Below, piece by piece: positions 23,713 through 32,372 of a stretch of 64,000 nt of DNA. Position 1 is the first letter of the stretch; each line of letters begins with the position of its first letter. The stretch spans positions 1,938,001 to 2,002,000 of the forward strand of contig NZ_CP022413.2 of the NCBI RefSeq assembly GCF_002222595.2, given 5' to 3'. The translations under genes and the position numbers were made by a program. This DNA is from Blautia hansenii DSM 20583. GTDB lineage: Bacteria > Bacillota > Clostridia > Lachnospirales > Lachnospiraceae. The notes under the pieces are model-generated. The model was not told the DNA's origin and did not search any database. It worked only from the letters and a program-made list of their open reading frames with translations.

Positions 23713-25579
23713 GTCGAGTAGACTAAGACCTCTCAATCTTAGCCCCTCACAGATCCGTACGTGCGGCTTTCCCGCATACGGCTCCTCATAGTAACATTCG
23801 CTTCAATATAAACAATAGTACGTTTTAGGTTTTGCTAACGGGTAATACTTGAGCATTTCCACAAATCCATTCCATGTGTATGCCCGTCTACAACCTCTCC
23901 GATTCATGGCTTTGAATAGAAACTGTTGTACTCTGTGCAGGAATGTTGTTATCTTCCGAAAATTCCATGTAACACCATAATACCGATAGTGTCCAATTAG
24001 TTTTACGTTCAACTCTTTAATTATTTCTCGCATTGGTCGATTTCGATTATCGTAAATCCAGTTCTTGTATGCTCTAACCTTTTGCTCAAACTTCTTTCTT
24101 GAAGTCTGTACCTTTGGTACGAAACCTCCCTTTCGAGTTTTGCTACAGTAGAAGGTAAATCCCAGAAAATCAAATGTTTCAGGCTTACATTCTCCTCTTG
24201 CTCTACGATTCTGCTCTGCAAATCTCCCAAATTCAATCAGTCTGCTTTTACTACTTTCCAGCTCCAGTCCAAACTTTTCCATTCGTTCCTTTAACTCTTT
24301 ATAGTATCTTTCAGCTTCTGACTTATATTGAAATCCTGCAACAAAATCATCCGCAAAGTTGACGAGAAAACACTCTCCATGCATTTCCCTTTGCACCACC
24401 AGCTTAAACCACAGCGTCAGCACATAATGCATGTATATATTTGCAAGCATCGGACTCATTACTGAGCCTTGTGCCGAACCTTCCTCTGTTGGCTCGAATT
24501 TTCCTTGCTCTATTATTCCTGCTTTGAGGTATTTACGTATTAGCCACAATAAGTTCCTATCCTGTATATTCCATTCAAGGAACTTCATCATCCAATCATG
24601 GTCGATATGGTCAAAGAAACCTTTGATATCGGCATCTACGATATAGCTGATTTTTCCATAGCTTATCCGTTGGTATACTTCTTTTATTGCTTCGTGACAC
24701 CCCCTATTCGGTCTGAATCCATACATGCAGTTTAGGAATCTCGGTTCATAAATAGCTCCCAGTATTTTCTTCACTGCCATTTGTACAATCTTATCTTCAT
24801 AGGAAGCAATCCCTAATGGTCGTTTCTTTCCATTTCCTTTAGGTATATATACCCTCAGTGACGGAAATGGCTTAAAGGATTTGTTTTTCAACCTCTGTAC
24901 CAGTTCCTTGATATTTCTATCAAGGTTCTTCCCATACTCATCCTTAGTTACCTTGTCAATTCCGACTGCTTTGTTCCCATCTAATTCCCTATGGCATTGC
25001 TTTAGCATATCTTCATTTATCAAATGGTACACTGATGTAAATATAGGATGTTTTGATGTTGCCGATATCTCAGCTATTCTTACTAATTTCGTTTCCATTA
25101 TTTCCTCCGTCCCTGAGTACGGATAATGTGTCCTCAGTAAGACCTTTACTATGCAATCCCCTTCCCTCCATAGGCATTGCCCGATTTCTACAGTACTATG
25201 GGATTGTCCGACCACCTACCATTCATTTGAAATCCTCCGTTTTCAGTTGCAACTTCATACTCTTCTTCGAGAAATGGCAGGTTCTCCCCAGTTGATGTGT
25301 ATTCACAATGTAAAACATGATTGGTTCTCTGACTCCGCAGTGCCACATAATACTCGCCATATCGCATTACATGCTATTGTCTTCCGCACCAGTTAAGACG
25401 TCGACCGACTGAAGTTAACGTTTCGAAGCTCAATCACTATTCAACCCTGCTTTCTTGCTGTCTACGCTTGTCAGATGCCGTTACCGGCATCATCCCAAGA
25501 CTCGCTATTATCTGGTTGGCTAAACCTTGGATAAACCGGAATCCCACCGGCTTGACTACACACCCTTAGCTGGGCGCAC
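23713..25579 (-). mobile_element. Group II intron
   Basis: On the minus strand the 5' end is GTGCGCCCAGCTAAGGG (G at 25,579), the standard group II start. Near the 3' end a domain V hairpin is recognisable (GAGCCGTATGCGGGAAAG, then CCGCACGTACGGATC), followed by a domain VI stem and a 3' end near CTACTCGAC (about 23,713). The reverse transcriptase ORF lies between, in the position of domain IV. The intron is inserted 9 nt downstream of the MATE gene stop codon, so it does not break a gene. The 3' boundary is accurate to a few nt. Confidence 0.85.
23803..25098 (-). CDS. ltrA: Group II intron reverse transcriptase/maturase
   Basis: A 431-residue intron-encoded protein. It has RT blocks YIPKGNGKKRPLGIASYEDK, CMYGFRPNRGCHEAIKEVYQR, DADIKGFFDHIDHDWMMKFL, the active-site NFADDFVAGFQ near residue 249 (FADD in place of the usual YADD) and SKTRKGGFVPKVQTS. 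The C-terminal maturase domain X continues to KPKTYYCLY. There is no HNH endonuclease domain, so retrohoming would depend on nicked or replicating DNA. ATG 25,098 follows GGAGGAAATA; an ORF extension to 25,215 lies in intron RNA structure. Confidence 0.93.
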   Translation of the reverse strand: METKLVRIAEISATSKHPIFTSVYHLINEDMLKQCHRELDGNKAVGIDKVTKDEYGKNLDRNIKELVQRLKNKSFKPFPSLRVYIPKGNGKKRPLGIASYEDKIVQMAVKKILGAIYEPRFLNCMYGFRPNRGCHEAIKEVYQRISYGKISYIVDADIKGFFDHIDHDWMMKFLEWNIQDRNLLWLIRKYLKAGIIEQGKFEPTEEGSAQGSVMSPMLANIYMHYVLTLWFKLVVQREMHGECFLVNFADDFVAGFQYKSEAERYYKELKERMEKFGLELESSKSRLIEFGRFAEQNRRARGECKPETFDFLGFTFYCSKTRKGGFVPKVQTSRKKFEQKVRAYKNWIYDNRNRPMREIIKELNVKLIGHYRYYGVTWNFRKITTFLHRVQQFLFKAMNRRGCRRAYTWNGFVEMLKYYPLAKPKTYYCLY

Positions 25580-25588
25580 AACTGGAAG

Positions 25589-26890
25589 TTATCGATTTCT
25601 TTGTGCGCTGTATCTAACGGACAGCACAATGCTTACTGATGCGGTAATGACCTTTGCAAATACGGCGCTCCACCAAATCGTGATTTGACCGCCAAACACC
25701 GGCGGCAGCATCAGCATCAACACCAGCATGATGATGGGTTCGATAAAGGTCAGAACATAGGACAGCACACTTTTTTCGGTTGCGTAGAAAGCCGCCGCGG
25801 AAACTCGTGTGATGGCGTCAAACGGAACCGACACAAGGAAGATCGGCATGACCTTTATGACCCCTGCGTTTACCTCGGCAGATGAACCGAACAGTAGTCC
25901 AATCTTTCCACGGAGCAGGTAAATCAGAATCGCACTGATTACCGCCAAAACCATGGAAAATTCATACGCCAGCGTTTTGGTTTGTTTGAGCGATTTTTCT
26001 TCGCCTGCTCCGTAGAACTGACTCATGAGCGGCTGGCTACCATCACCGACACCCTGCAAAAGAAGATAAACAATGCAGATGATATAGGAGATACAGGCAT
26101 AGGTGGCGATAGCCTCCTGTCCGCCATAATAAACCGAAAATCGGTTGATGATCACAAGAGAGATATTTGGGGCAAGGGTCAAGCCAAATGGAGCAAGTCC
26201 GATTTTTAATATCTGAAATGCCGTTTTCGGGGTATCAACAGGTGCGATTTTCAGAGTGAGGTTCTTTTTGATGGCGCAATACACGAGTGCAACCGCCATG
26301 GTAACTCCCTGCCCAATAATGGTCGCCAATGCCGCACCGTACATGCCCCGTCCAAGAACCCACACAAAAGTATAGTCAAGAGCAACATTGGTAGCAAAGC
26401 CGCAGATCATAGCGATCATTGCCCACAAAGAACCGCCGTAATTACGCATAAACGGAACCAGTCCGGTGCCGAACACCTGTAAAATCGCTCCAAGGGCAAT
26501 TACCTTGATATACTCATTTCCCAGAGTAAGCAACTCGCCCGATGCACCAAGGGCAGAAAGGATTTTCTCTGAAGTGAAGAAAACGGTGACAGTCAGGACA
26601 GCGCTGAAAAGAAGCATCAGCCATGTTGCACCGGCAACGAACTCCCGTGCTTTTTTCTCATTTCCTGCTGCTTTCAGAATGGAGTATTTGACTGAACCAC
26701 CCATTCCGATTCCTGTCCCTACGGATTGCAGGACCGCCGTGATGGGATATGCAATGTTGATTGCGGAAAGTCCGGCATCCCCGATTGAGTTGCCTACAAA
26801 GAAACCGTCAACGATGGCATACACCCCGGAAAGCGCAAAGGATAACACGGACGGAATCACATACTGAAAGAAAGTCCGCTTGTTATTCAC
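25589..26890 (-). CDS. MATE-family multidrug efflux transporter
   Basis: A 433-residue integral membrane protein with about 12 transmembrane helices in two related halves. MATE-type blocks are VIPSVLSFALSGVYAIVDGFFVGN, GIGMGGSVKYSILKAAGNEKKA and LLQGVGDGSQPLMSQFYGAGEE. Such transporters export cationic or hydrophobic compounds in exchange for Na+ or H+. The gene starts inside the 3' end of marR (8-nt overlap), so drug-responsive control by MarR is likely. The substrate is not predictable. The group II intron lies immediately downstream. Confidence 0.93.
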   Translation of the reverse strand: MNNKRTFFQYVIPSVLSFALSGVYAIVDGFFVGNSIGDAGLSAINIAYPITAVLQSVGTGIGMGGSVKYSILKAAGNEKKAREFVAGATWLMLLFSAVLTVTVFFTSEKILSALGASGELLTLGNEYIKVIALGAILQVFGTGLVPFMRNYGGSLWAMIAMICGFATNVALDYTFVWVLGRGMYGAALATIIGQGVTMAVALVYCAIKKNLTLKIAPVDTPKTAFQILKIGLAPFGLTLAPNISLVIINRFSVYYGGQEAIATYACISYIICIVYLLLQGVGDGSQPLMSQFYGAGEEKSLKQTKTLAYEFSMVLAVISAILIYLLRGKIGLLFGSSAEVNAGVIKVMPIFLVSVPFDAITRVSAAAFYATEKSVLSYVLTFIEPIIMLVLMLMLPPVFGGQITIWWSAVFAKVITASVSIVLSVRYSAQRNR

Positions 26891-27317
26891 TGCCCAGACC
26901 TCCTCTCAGCTCTCTTTCAAAGAGAAGATTGAAAAGGTCAAGAATTTCACACATGGCTTGGAGCCGTTCGTTCCCGATTGTTCTATAAACCTTCTCCTCG
27001 GCTTTTCGTAAAGGCGCAATCATTCTGTGGGCGTATACCTGTCCGCTTTCAGTCAAGACGATCCGCTTCTCACGTTTATCGCCCTCGCTGGCCTCCAACA
27101 GTAAATAGCCCTTCTTTTGAAGTGCGCTCACGACCGTATGAACCGTCTGTTTTTGCATACCGAAATTCTCTGCGATCTGCTTTTGCGTCAGTTCTCCCAT
27201 GGATTCCAGCGCATACAGCACCATCATTTCCGGGTATCCGACGCCAAGTACTGAAGCTGCTTTTGTATATAGCGCAGTGCTTTTCGCCCACGCAACGTTA
27301 AAATGATTGTTTTCCAT
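26883..27317 (-). CDS. MarR-family repressor of the MATE gene
   Basis: A 144-residue protein with a winged HTH (GELTQKQIAENFGMQKQTVH, then TVVSALQKKGYLLLEASEGDKREKRIVLT), the standard MarR wing motif DKREKR, and dimerisation helices at both ends. It begins at ATG 27,317 after GGAGGAC. It is the first gene of a two-gene operon with the transporter. A perfect inverted repeat in its promoter (27,334-27,355) is the likely operator, giving autorepression lifted by a ligand. Confidence 0.92.
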   Translation of the reverse strand: MENNHFNVAWAKSTALYTKAASVLGVGYPEMMVLYALESMGELTQKQIAENFGMQKQTVHTVVSALQKKGYLLLEASEGDKREKRIVLTESGQVYAHRMIAPLRKAEEKVYRTIGNERLQAMCEILDLFNLLFERELRGGLGSE

Positions 27318-27333
27318 AAGTCCTCCTCTTACA

Positions 27334-27355
27334 AATAGTATTTACAAATACTATT
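27334..27355. promoter_or_regulatory. Candidate MarR operator
   Basis: Perfect inverted repeat AATAGTATT-TACA-AATACTATT about 17 nt upstream of the marR start, with TATAGTATAT-like promoter sequence beside it. Confidence 0.65.
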
Positions 27356-27433
27356 ATAGTATATTGTAAGGACTATTGTCAAGGGCGTATGGAGCAAAAA
27401 ATTCTTATTTGTCATAATCATTCTACCATACCG

Positions 27434-27811
27434 TTATGAATAAATCATCTCTTGCAAAATAATTTCTTCTGCCCGGTTGTGAATGTTATTGCAACGCCGC
27501 ACCCATTCCATTTCTTGGGTTCGTTTCAATTCCTCGGTCACGCCCTCGGCATCTTTCATCTGCTCCATGATGGTGTCTAACCGTTCCTGTGCCTGTTCGT
27601 TCAGGTCTGCAAGGTATGTCCATAACTCCCCGGTCAAGGTCAATGTGTTCAATCTGACTGGGTGGACTTCCCTTAAATATTCCCTGTGCATCCGTCCGTA
27701 CTTTCCAATAGGGCGGTGTTCCTTCGGCAGCTTCAAATCCGGGATATAGTAATCTCCGACAAGGATATAATCAATTCCGTTTTCCGTTATTCTTGGTTTC
27801 AGTTCGCTCAT
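27434..27811 (-). CDS. tnpV: TnpV-family transposon-encoded protein
   Basis: A 125-residue protein with the TnpV pattern: ENGIDYILVGDYYIPDLKLP, then GKYGRMHREYLREVHPVRLN and LWTYLADLNEQAQERLDTIMEQ. TnpV is carried by Tn4451-like elements next to TnpX-type serine recombinases, and such a recombinase (28,323-29,948) is the next operon. Its start overlaps the 3' end of the XRE gene by 41 nt. The biochemical function is not known to me. Confidence 0.85.
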   Translation of the reverse strand: MSELKPRITENGIDYILVGDYYIPDLKLPKEHRPIGKYGRMHREYLREVHPVRLNTLTLTGELWTYLADLNEQAQERLDTIMEQMKDAEGVTEELKRTQEMEWVRRCNNIHNRAEEIILQEMIYS

Positions 27812-28043
27812 GTTCCTTACCTCCTGTGGAAGTAGGCTCGTCTGGTACTAACTCAATCACATCGGTAATCTCACAATTCAGCGTTTCGCAGATACGGGCT
27901 AATGTGTCCATGCTGATGTGCTTTCCCTCTTTACTCATGTTGGCAATCATATTCGTTGTCATACCAGCGGCAAGCCTTAAATCTTCTTTTCGCATATCAC
28001 GCTCTAACAGTGTGTGCCAGAGTGGTTTATAGCTGATGTGCAT
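27771..28043 (-). CDS. XRE-type regulator upstream of tnpV
   Basis: A 90-residue HTH protein (MHISYKPLWHTLLERDMRKE, then DLRLAAGMTTNMIANMSKEGKHISMDTLARICETLNCEITDVIEL), the compact form usually annotated as a Cro/CI regulator in Clostridia IMEs. ATG 28,043 is chosen because the upstream extension to 28,133 has no ribosome-binding site and an unrelated composition. It probably controls tnpV and itself. Confidence 0.85.
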   Translation of the reverse strand: MHISYKPLWHTLLERDMRKEDLRLAAGMTTNMIANMSKEGKHISMDTLARICETLNCEITDVIELVPDEPTSTGGKEHERTETKNNGKRN

Positions 28044-28322
28044 ATTGCTTTCCCGCCTTCCTATCCATACCACCGGGGCGGCTGCCCCGGCAGGAACTTT
28101 TCTCTTATTATAGCACCAATCTTGTGAAATCACAATTTATTCTTGTGGACTGCCGCTGATACCGTCTGGATTGTGCTTTTCCTTTCTTTTTGTTCCCTTT
28201 AATTAGCCATGAACTGCTTCATGCCCTGGGACTTAGTTCATGTGAGATAAAGAAGTAAAAGAAGTGTAAAAAATTTTGCCGTTCCTATCCGGCACATGAG
28301 GTATGTCGGATAGGTCGGGCGG

Positions 28323-29948
28323 TTAGGTGTCGGGCAATTCTACCTTGCCGACAAAAGAATAATAGATTTCAATTTCCTGTCTGCGTAACTTGCCCCGGCG
28401 TTTCCCGTCAAGGGCAACGCTTTCATGGACAACGATTTTCTCCACAAACTCCCGCAGCAGAGTAGGGGTAAGTTCTTCAATGGTGGTGTGCCTGCGTACC
28501 ACGTTCATAAACTTTTCAGCGTTTTCGGTGGCTTCCTGCACTTTGGAAAGTTCTTCCCGCAGTTTGGCGGCACGTTCTTTCAGTTCTTTCTGCTCGGCTT
28601 CATAGTCTGCCGACAGCTCTGTGAAACGCTCGTCCGATATGCGCCCGGTCACGCTGTCCTCATACAGCCGTTTGAAGATAGCAGAAAGTTCGCTGATACG
28701 CTTTTCAGCCGTTTCCAGTTCCTTTTTCTTGGCGGCGTTCCTGCGTCTGTCCCCGTCCTCATTCTGTTCAATCAAGAGCTTCATAAACCGGGCTTCATGC
28801 TTTGCCGCATAGCTGGTAACTTTCCGCAGATTGGAGAGTACACCGGCAGTCAAGAGGTCGGTGCGGATAAAGTGCGCCGTACAGTCGGCGGTGCGCTTCT
28901 TGTAGCTGCCGCAGATATAACAGTCCTGCTTGCGCTTGTCCGTCTGATACCGCTGCTGGTACATGACGCTGCCGCAGTCGGCACAAAAGAGTATGCCGGA
29001 GAACAAGCCCACTTCGTCATAACGGTTGGGGCGTTTGCGCTGCTTGCGTAACTCCTGCACCCGTTCCCACGTTTCCCGGTCAATGATAGGCTCATGGTGG
29101 TTCTCAAAAACTGCCTGTTTTTCCGGGGGATTTTCTATGCTGTGTTTCAGCTTGTAGGACGGTTTCTCGGTCTTAAAGTTTACCAGACAGCCCGTATATT
29201 CCCGGTTTTCCAGCAGATGAACCACTGTATTTGTCGCCCACTTGCACTCATAGCCGGGGTGGTAGCGGCGGGTGCTTCCCGTCCTGCGGTATTCCAGTGT
29301 CCCCGGCGTGGGGATTTGCTGCTCGGTCAGCATACGGGCTATCTTGGTCGGACCGTTCCCGGCAAGGCAAAGGCTGTAAATCTGCCGTACCACCGGGGCG
29401 GCTTCCTCGTCAATGATAAAGTTTTCGTCCTCGTCCATGAGGTAGCCATAGACAGGCTTGCTTGTGATGGGCTTGCCGCTCATGCCCTTAGAGCGTTTTA
29501 CTGCCTTGATTTTCTTGCTCGTATCTCTCACCAGCCATTCGTTAAAGATGTTCCGCAGAGGGGCAAAGTCATTTTCCCCCTGTGCGCTGTCAACGCCGTC
29601 ATTAATAGCAATAAAACGGACGTTTTTCTGTGGGAAAATCATTTCGGTGTACATTCCCACTTGTAAGTAGTTTCGCCCTAACCTCGACATATCCTTGACG
29701 ATAACTGTCCCGACTTTCCCGGCTTCAATGTCTGCAAGCATGGCTTGAAATCCGGGTCTTTGAAAGTTTGCACCGGAATAACCGTCGTCGGTGTACCAGC
29801 GCAGATTGGAAAATCCATTCTGTTTGGCATAGGTTTCCAAAATCCGCTTTTGGTTGGAAATGGAATTGCTCTCGCCTTGCAGTTCGTCCTCATGGGAAAG
29901 TCTTGGGTAAAGGGCGGTAATGAGTTGCTGGGTGGTCTGTCTTAACAT
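28323..29948 (-). CDS. Large serine recombinase (TnpX-like), unit B
   Basis: A 541-residue recombinase with catalytic Ser18 in ALYPRLSHEDELQGES, the arginine region VKDMSRLGRNYLQVG, a recombinase domain (VYGYLMDEDENFIIDEEAAP), a zinc ribbon (LFCADCGSVMYQQRYQ...QDCYICGSYKKRTADC) and a coiled coil. It is homologous to, but clearly different from, the unit A recombinase, so the two elements should use different target sites. It lies at the left end of unit B, mirroring the arrangement in unit A. Confidence 0.95.
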   Translation of the reverse strand: MLRQTTQQLITALYPRLSHEDELQGESNSISNQKRILETYAKQNGFSNLRWYTDDGYSGANFQRPGFQAMLADIEAGKVGTVIVKDMSRLGRNYLQVGMYTEMIFPQKNVRFIAINDGVDSAQGENDFAPLRNIFNEWLVRDTSKKIKAVKRSKGMSGKPITSKPVYGYLMDEDENFIIDEEAAPVVRQIYSLCLAGNGPTKIARMLTEQQIPTPGTLEYRRTGSTRRYHPGYECKWATNTVVHLLENREYTGCLVNFKTEKPSYKLKHSIENPPEKQAVFENHHEPIIDRETWERVQELRKQRKRPNRYDEVGLFSGILFCADCGSVMYQQRYQTDKRKQDCYICGSYKKRTADCTAHFIRTDLLTAGVLSNLRKVTSYAAKHEARFMKLLIEQNEDGDRRRNAAKKKELETAEKRISELSAIFKRLYEDSVTGRISDERFTELSADYEAEQKELKERAAKLREELSKVQEATENAEKFMNVVRRHTTIEELTPTLLREFVEKIVVHESVALDGKRRGKLRRQEIEIYYSFVGKVELPDT

Positions 29949-30075
29949 AAATTCCTCCGTTTCCGACAGCCAGCCCCACTATTCCGTACCTTGATTGTAC
30001 CACATGGGGCGGCTGTCTGTATAGCGGCAAAAGCGTCAAATCTGCTTCTTTACAGTCGGTAAAAATGGCGGTTTT

Positions 30076-30270
30076 TCAATTAGGCTTCTCGCAGCTCAAA
30101 TATCCGGCGGCGGCTTCTGCTTCCAGCACTTTCATCATCTTGTCAGCGGCGGTGTCGGTCGCCCCCTCCTTGAAAAAGCCGGACACCACAAGGATTGTGT
30201 TGCCTATCCTTGTTTCGGTCACGCAGTCCGGGCGGCGGGCAGGGCGTTTGTTTCTTTGGGTGTCGGTCAT
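30076..30270 (-). CDS. tnpW: TnpW-family transposon-encoded protein
   Basis: A 64-residue protein (MTDTQRNKRPARRPDCVTET, then RIGNTILVVSGFFKEGATDTAADKMMKVLEAE). The IGNT.VV..F.......D.M..V segment is the TnpW pattern of Tn4451-like elements. ATG 30,270 overlaps the stop of the DnaC-like gene, and the gene sits between that gene and the recombinase. Confidence 0.8.
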   Translation of the reverse strand: MTDTQRNKRPARRPDCVTETRIGNTILVVSGFFKEGATDTAADKMMKVLEAEAAAGYLSCEKPN

Positions 30271-31121
30271 AGGCAAATCTCCTTTCCGGCAAGCAGCCGT
30301 TTCAGCCGTTCCATTTTCCCCTGTGCGGCGGCTTTCCTCAAATTCTCCCCGGTAAAGCAGAGGGGGGAACACATTTCAAGCAGCCGGTCATAAATCCGGG
30401 CGTGGGCGGTGTCCTCCGGGTGCTGCAATTCCTCCAGCGTGAGGTTGGTCGTCACAATCAGCGGCTTCCTGCTCCGGTAGCGGCTGTCAATCACGTTATA
30501 GACCTGTTCCAGTCCGTATTCTGTGCCACGCTCTATTCCAAAATCGTCAATGATGAGCAGGGGGAAGCTGCAAAGCCGGGAAATATATTCATTCCTGCCC
30601 GCAAAGCTGGCGGTAAGGTCGTTGAGTATCGCTGCAAAGTTTGTCATGCACACCGGGACTTCCTGCTCCATGAGGGCATTTGCAATACACCCGGCAAAAT
30701 AGCTTTTTCCAGTGCCTACCTTTCCCCACAAGAGCAGCCCGTAGTTCCCGTCCTTTATCTGCTCCCAGCGTGCCACATATCCGGCGGCGTTCTTCATCTG
30801 CGGGCAGCTTCCGTTATCGTTGGCAAATGTCCAGTCCTGCATGGTCTTGTCGGTAAATCCCTGCCGTTTCAGTCGTTCCACCGTTTCAAGGTGGCTGCGC
30901 TGCTTTTCGGCAGCTTCCCGTTCCTTGCGGGCTGCCCGCTGGCAGTCGCACTCTGACGGGTGGCGGTCACGCCCGAAAAAGGTCTTGCCCTCCGGGAAAT
31001 AGGCTTCTTTGGGCTTGTGGCATTTGCCGCAGTATAACAGCCCGTCCTCCCCGGTGTAATCCTCCGGTGTGACAGTGGTATCAGTCATAGGCAGTATGGT
31101 GTTGTGGATTGTATCGGTCAT
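30267..31121 (-). CDS. DnaC/IstB-like helicase-loader ATPase
   Basis: A 284-residue AAA+ protein. An N-terminal zinc-binding segment (CGKCHKPKEAYF...HPSECDCQRAARKE) precedes a P-loop LLLWGKVGTGKSYFAGCIANAL, Walker B PLLIIDDFGIERGTEYGLEQ and sensor SRKPLIVTTNLTLEELQ. DnaC-like proteins load the replicative helicase, here probably at the origin inside the adjacent repA gene. ATG 31,121 overlaps the repA stop by 4 nt, so translation is coupled. Confidence 0.92.
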   Translation of the reverse strand: MTDTIHNTILPMTDTTVTPEDYTGEDGLLYCGKCHKPKEAYFPEGKTFFGRDRHPSECDCQRAARKEREAAEKQRSHLETVERLKRQGFTDKTMQDWTFANDNGSCPQMKNAAGYVARWEQIKDGNYGLLLWGKVGTGKSYFAGCIANALMEQEVPVCMTNFAAILNDLTASFAGRNEYISRLCSFPLLIIDDFGIERGTEYGLEQVYNVIDSRYRSRKPLIVTTNLTLEELQHPEDTAHARIYDRLLEMCSPLCFTGENLRKAAAQGKMERLKRLLAGKEICL

Positions 31122-31876
31122 AGGCTTTCTCCCTCCTTGAATGAATAGTCCGGTATGCCTTTCTTGGGCTTCCCTTTGGCGGCGTCCTCCTGCGCCCACT
31201 TGTAAATGGTGGCTGCATGGCTTTTATACCGCTTCCCGGTAGAAGCGATATGGCAGGATAGGCGGTCAAGGTAATACTCCCACTTGCCGGGAAAGTCCTT
31301 TTCCAGTCCCAAAAGGTCTGCGTCAGAAAGGAATACATTTTTATATCTGCCATAAGCGGCAGGGGGCTGCCCCTCACTCGCTCTTTTTGTTTGGCTCTCT
31401 ATTAGGTTGTTTATATTAGTTTGGTTAGGGGACGGTTTTCCGACCGTCATAAGGTCAGTTTTCCGGCTGTCAGTTGGTCGGTTTCCTGCCCTTATGAGGG
31501 TCGGTTTTCCGTCCGTCAGTTGGTCGGGAAACTGTACCACTGGGGCAGGCACTTTCACATACAGACGGTTGGCGCAAGAGAAGCCCGTCCGCCTGCGCTC
31601 CAACAGCCCCGCAGCGTCCAGTTCGTTCAGTGCCCCCTTTATGGTGGTGCTGCCTTTTTTCATCACTTCCGCCATTTCCGCTATGGGGTAGACAATGTAT
31701 GTCCGCCCCTCGCTGTCCTGCCAGCCGTTCTTCTGTGAAAGGGTGGAACGGTCTAACAGCAGCGAATATAACTCTCTTGCGGTATGGGATAGGTCTGTTT
31801 CCAGCAGGAAACGGGGGTAAGGCAGGTAAGCGGGCAGCTCCGTTCCTGCGGTCATATAATCGGCGATAGGGTTCAC
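31118..31876 (-). CDS. repA: Replication initiator protein A (RepA_N type)
   Basis: A 252-residue initiator. The N-terminal winged helix (DLSHTARELYSLLLDRSTLS, then EMAEVMKKGSTTIKGALNELDAAGLLERRR) is followed by a variable linker and a C-terminal DnaD-like domain (DFPGKWEYYLDRLSCHIAST, then YKSHAATIYKWAQEDAA). This is the RepA_N layout of Firmicutes plasmids and ICEs. Four 23-bp direct repeats lie in the linker-coding part (31,434-31,525), the position where RepA_N replicons keep their origin. It shows that unit B can probably replicate as a circle. Confidence 0.88.
   Translation of the reverse strand: MNPIADYMTAGTELPAYLPYPRFLLETDLSHTARELYSLLLDRSTLSQKNGWQDSEGRTYIVYPIAEMAEVMKKGSTTIKGALNELDAAGLLERRRTGFSCANRLYVKVPAPVVQFPDQLTDGKPTLIRAGNRPTDSRKTDLMTVGKPSPNQTNINNLIESQTKRASEGQPPAAYGRYKNVFLSDADLLGLEKDFPGKWEYYLDRLSCHIASTGKRYKSHAATIYKWAQEDAAKGKPKKGIPDYSFKEGESL
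31434..31525. repeat. Four 23-bp tandem repeats (iterons) inside repA
   Basis: GGTTTTCCG-like words begin exactly every 23 nt at 31,434, 31,457, 31,480 and 31,503; units 1, 2 and 4 share GTTTTCCGnCnGTC. Because 23 is not a multiple of three, the repeat is kept at the DNA level and not for the protein. It is a probable initiator-binding origin. Confidence 0.8.
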
Positions 31877-31985
31877 CTCCTTGTGGTGTCTGTCTGTGGG
31901 TTCTGTTACGCTTTTAGGGGGCGTTTTTAAGGGAAAAGGATAAATGTATCACGCACCCTTTGACACCCTCCAAAAAAGCCTTGAT

Positions 31986-32372
31986 TTATGCGGGTTTGAA
32001 ATGCCCTAAAGCGTGACATTTCCCCCTTTGTTTCCGCTTCCGTTTGGCGGCATTTATCCGCTTCATGCGTCCGGCGCAGTCCGGGCAGTATTTCCCCCGG
32101 TTGGACTTGGGGAAGAAGAACGCCCCGCAGACAGCGCAGCGTTTCCGGCTTTCCCGGCGCAAAAGGGCGGCTTCCAGTGCTTCATCAAGGGGCAGGACAG
32201 CGGCAGTAAACCAGCGGCAGAGCAGCGAATAGCTGATACTCTGCACACACACGCAAGGCTCACTGTCCTCCAACAGCAGGCAGTTCCCGCTGTCATAGTT
32301 GCAGCACTCATGCACAAGGCGGCGGGCTGCCCGGTACTGGCGGTAGTCCATGCGGGGGATATTACCGTTCAT
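31986..32372 (-). CDS. Cysteine-rich VLP-type zinc-binding protein (unit B)
   Basis: A 128-residue paralogue of the ICE protein at 5,244-5,597: CCNYDSGNCLLLEDSEPCVC in the first half, VLPLDEALEAALL in the middle, and CAVCGAFFFPKSNRGKYCPDC with a basic tail at the end. ATG 32,372 is used; it overlaps the end of the relaxase gene. The fixed link with MOBP relaxases in both elements suggests a role in mobilization. Confidence 0.85.
   Translation of the reverse strand: MNGNIPRMDYRQYRAARRLVHECCNYDSGNCLLLEDSEPCVCVQSISYSLLCRWFTAAVLPLDEALEAALLRRESRKRCAVCGAFFFPKSNRGKYCPDCAGRMKRINAAKRKRKQRGKCHALGHFKPA

Noticed and set aside
23713..25579. Group II intron interrupting the MATE gene
   Set aside because: The MATE frame ends with a normal stop 9 nt upstream of the intron, and the protein has full family length.
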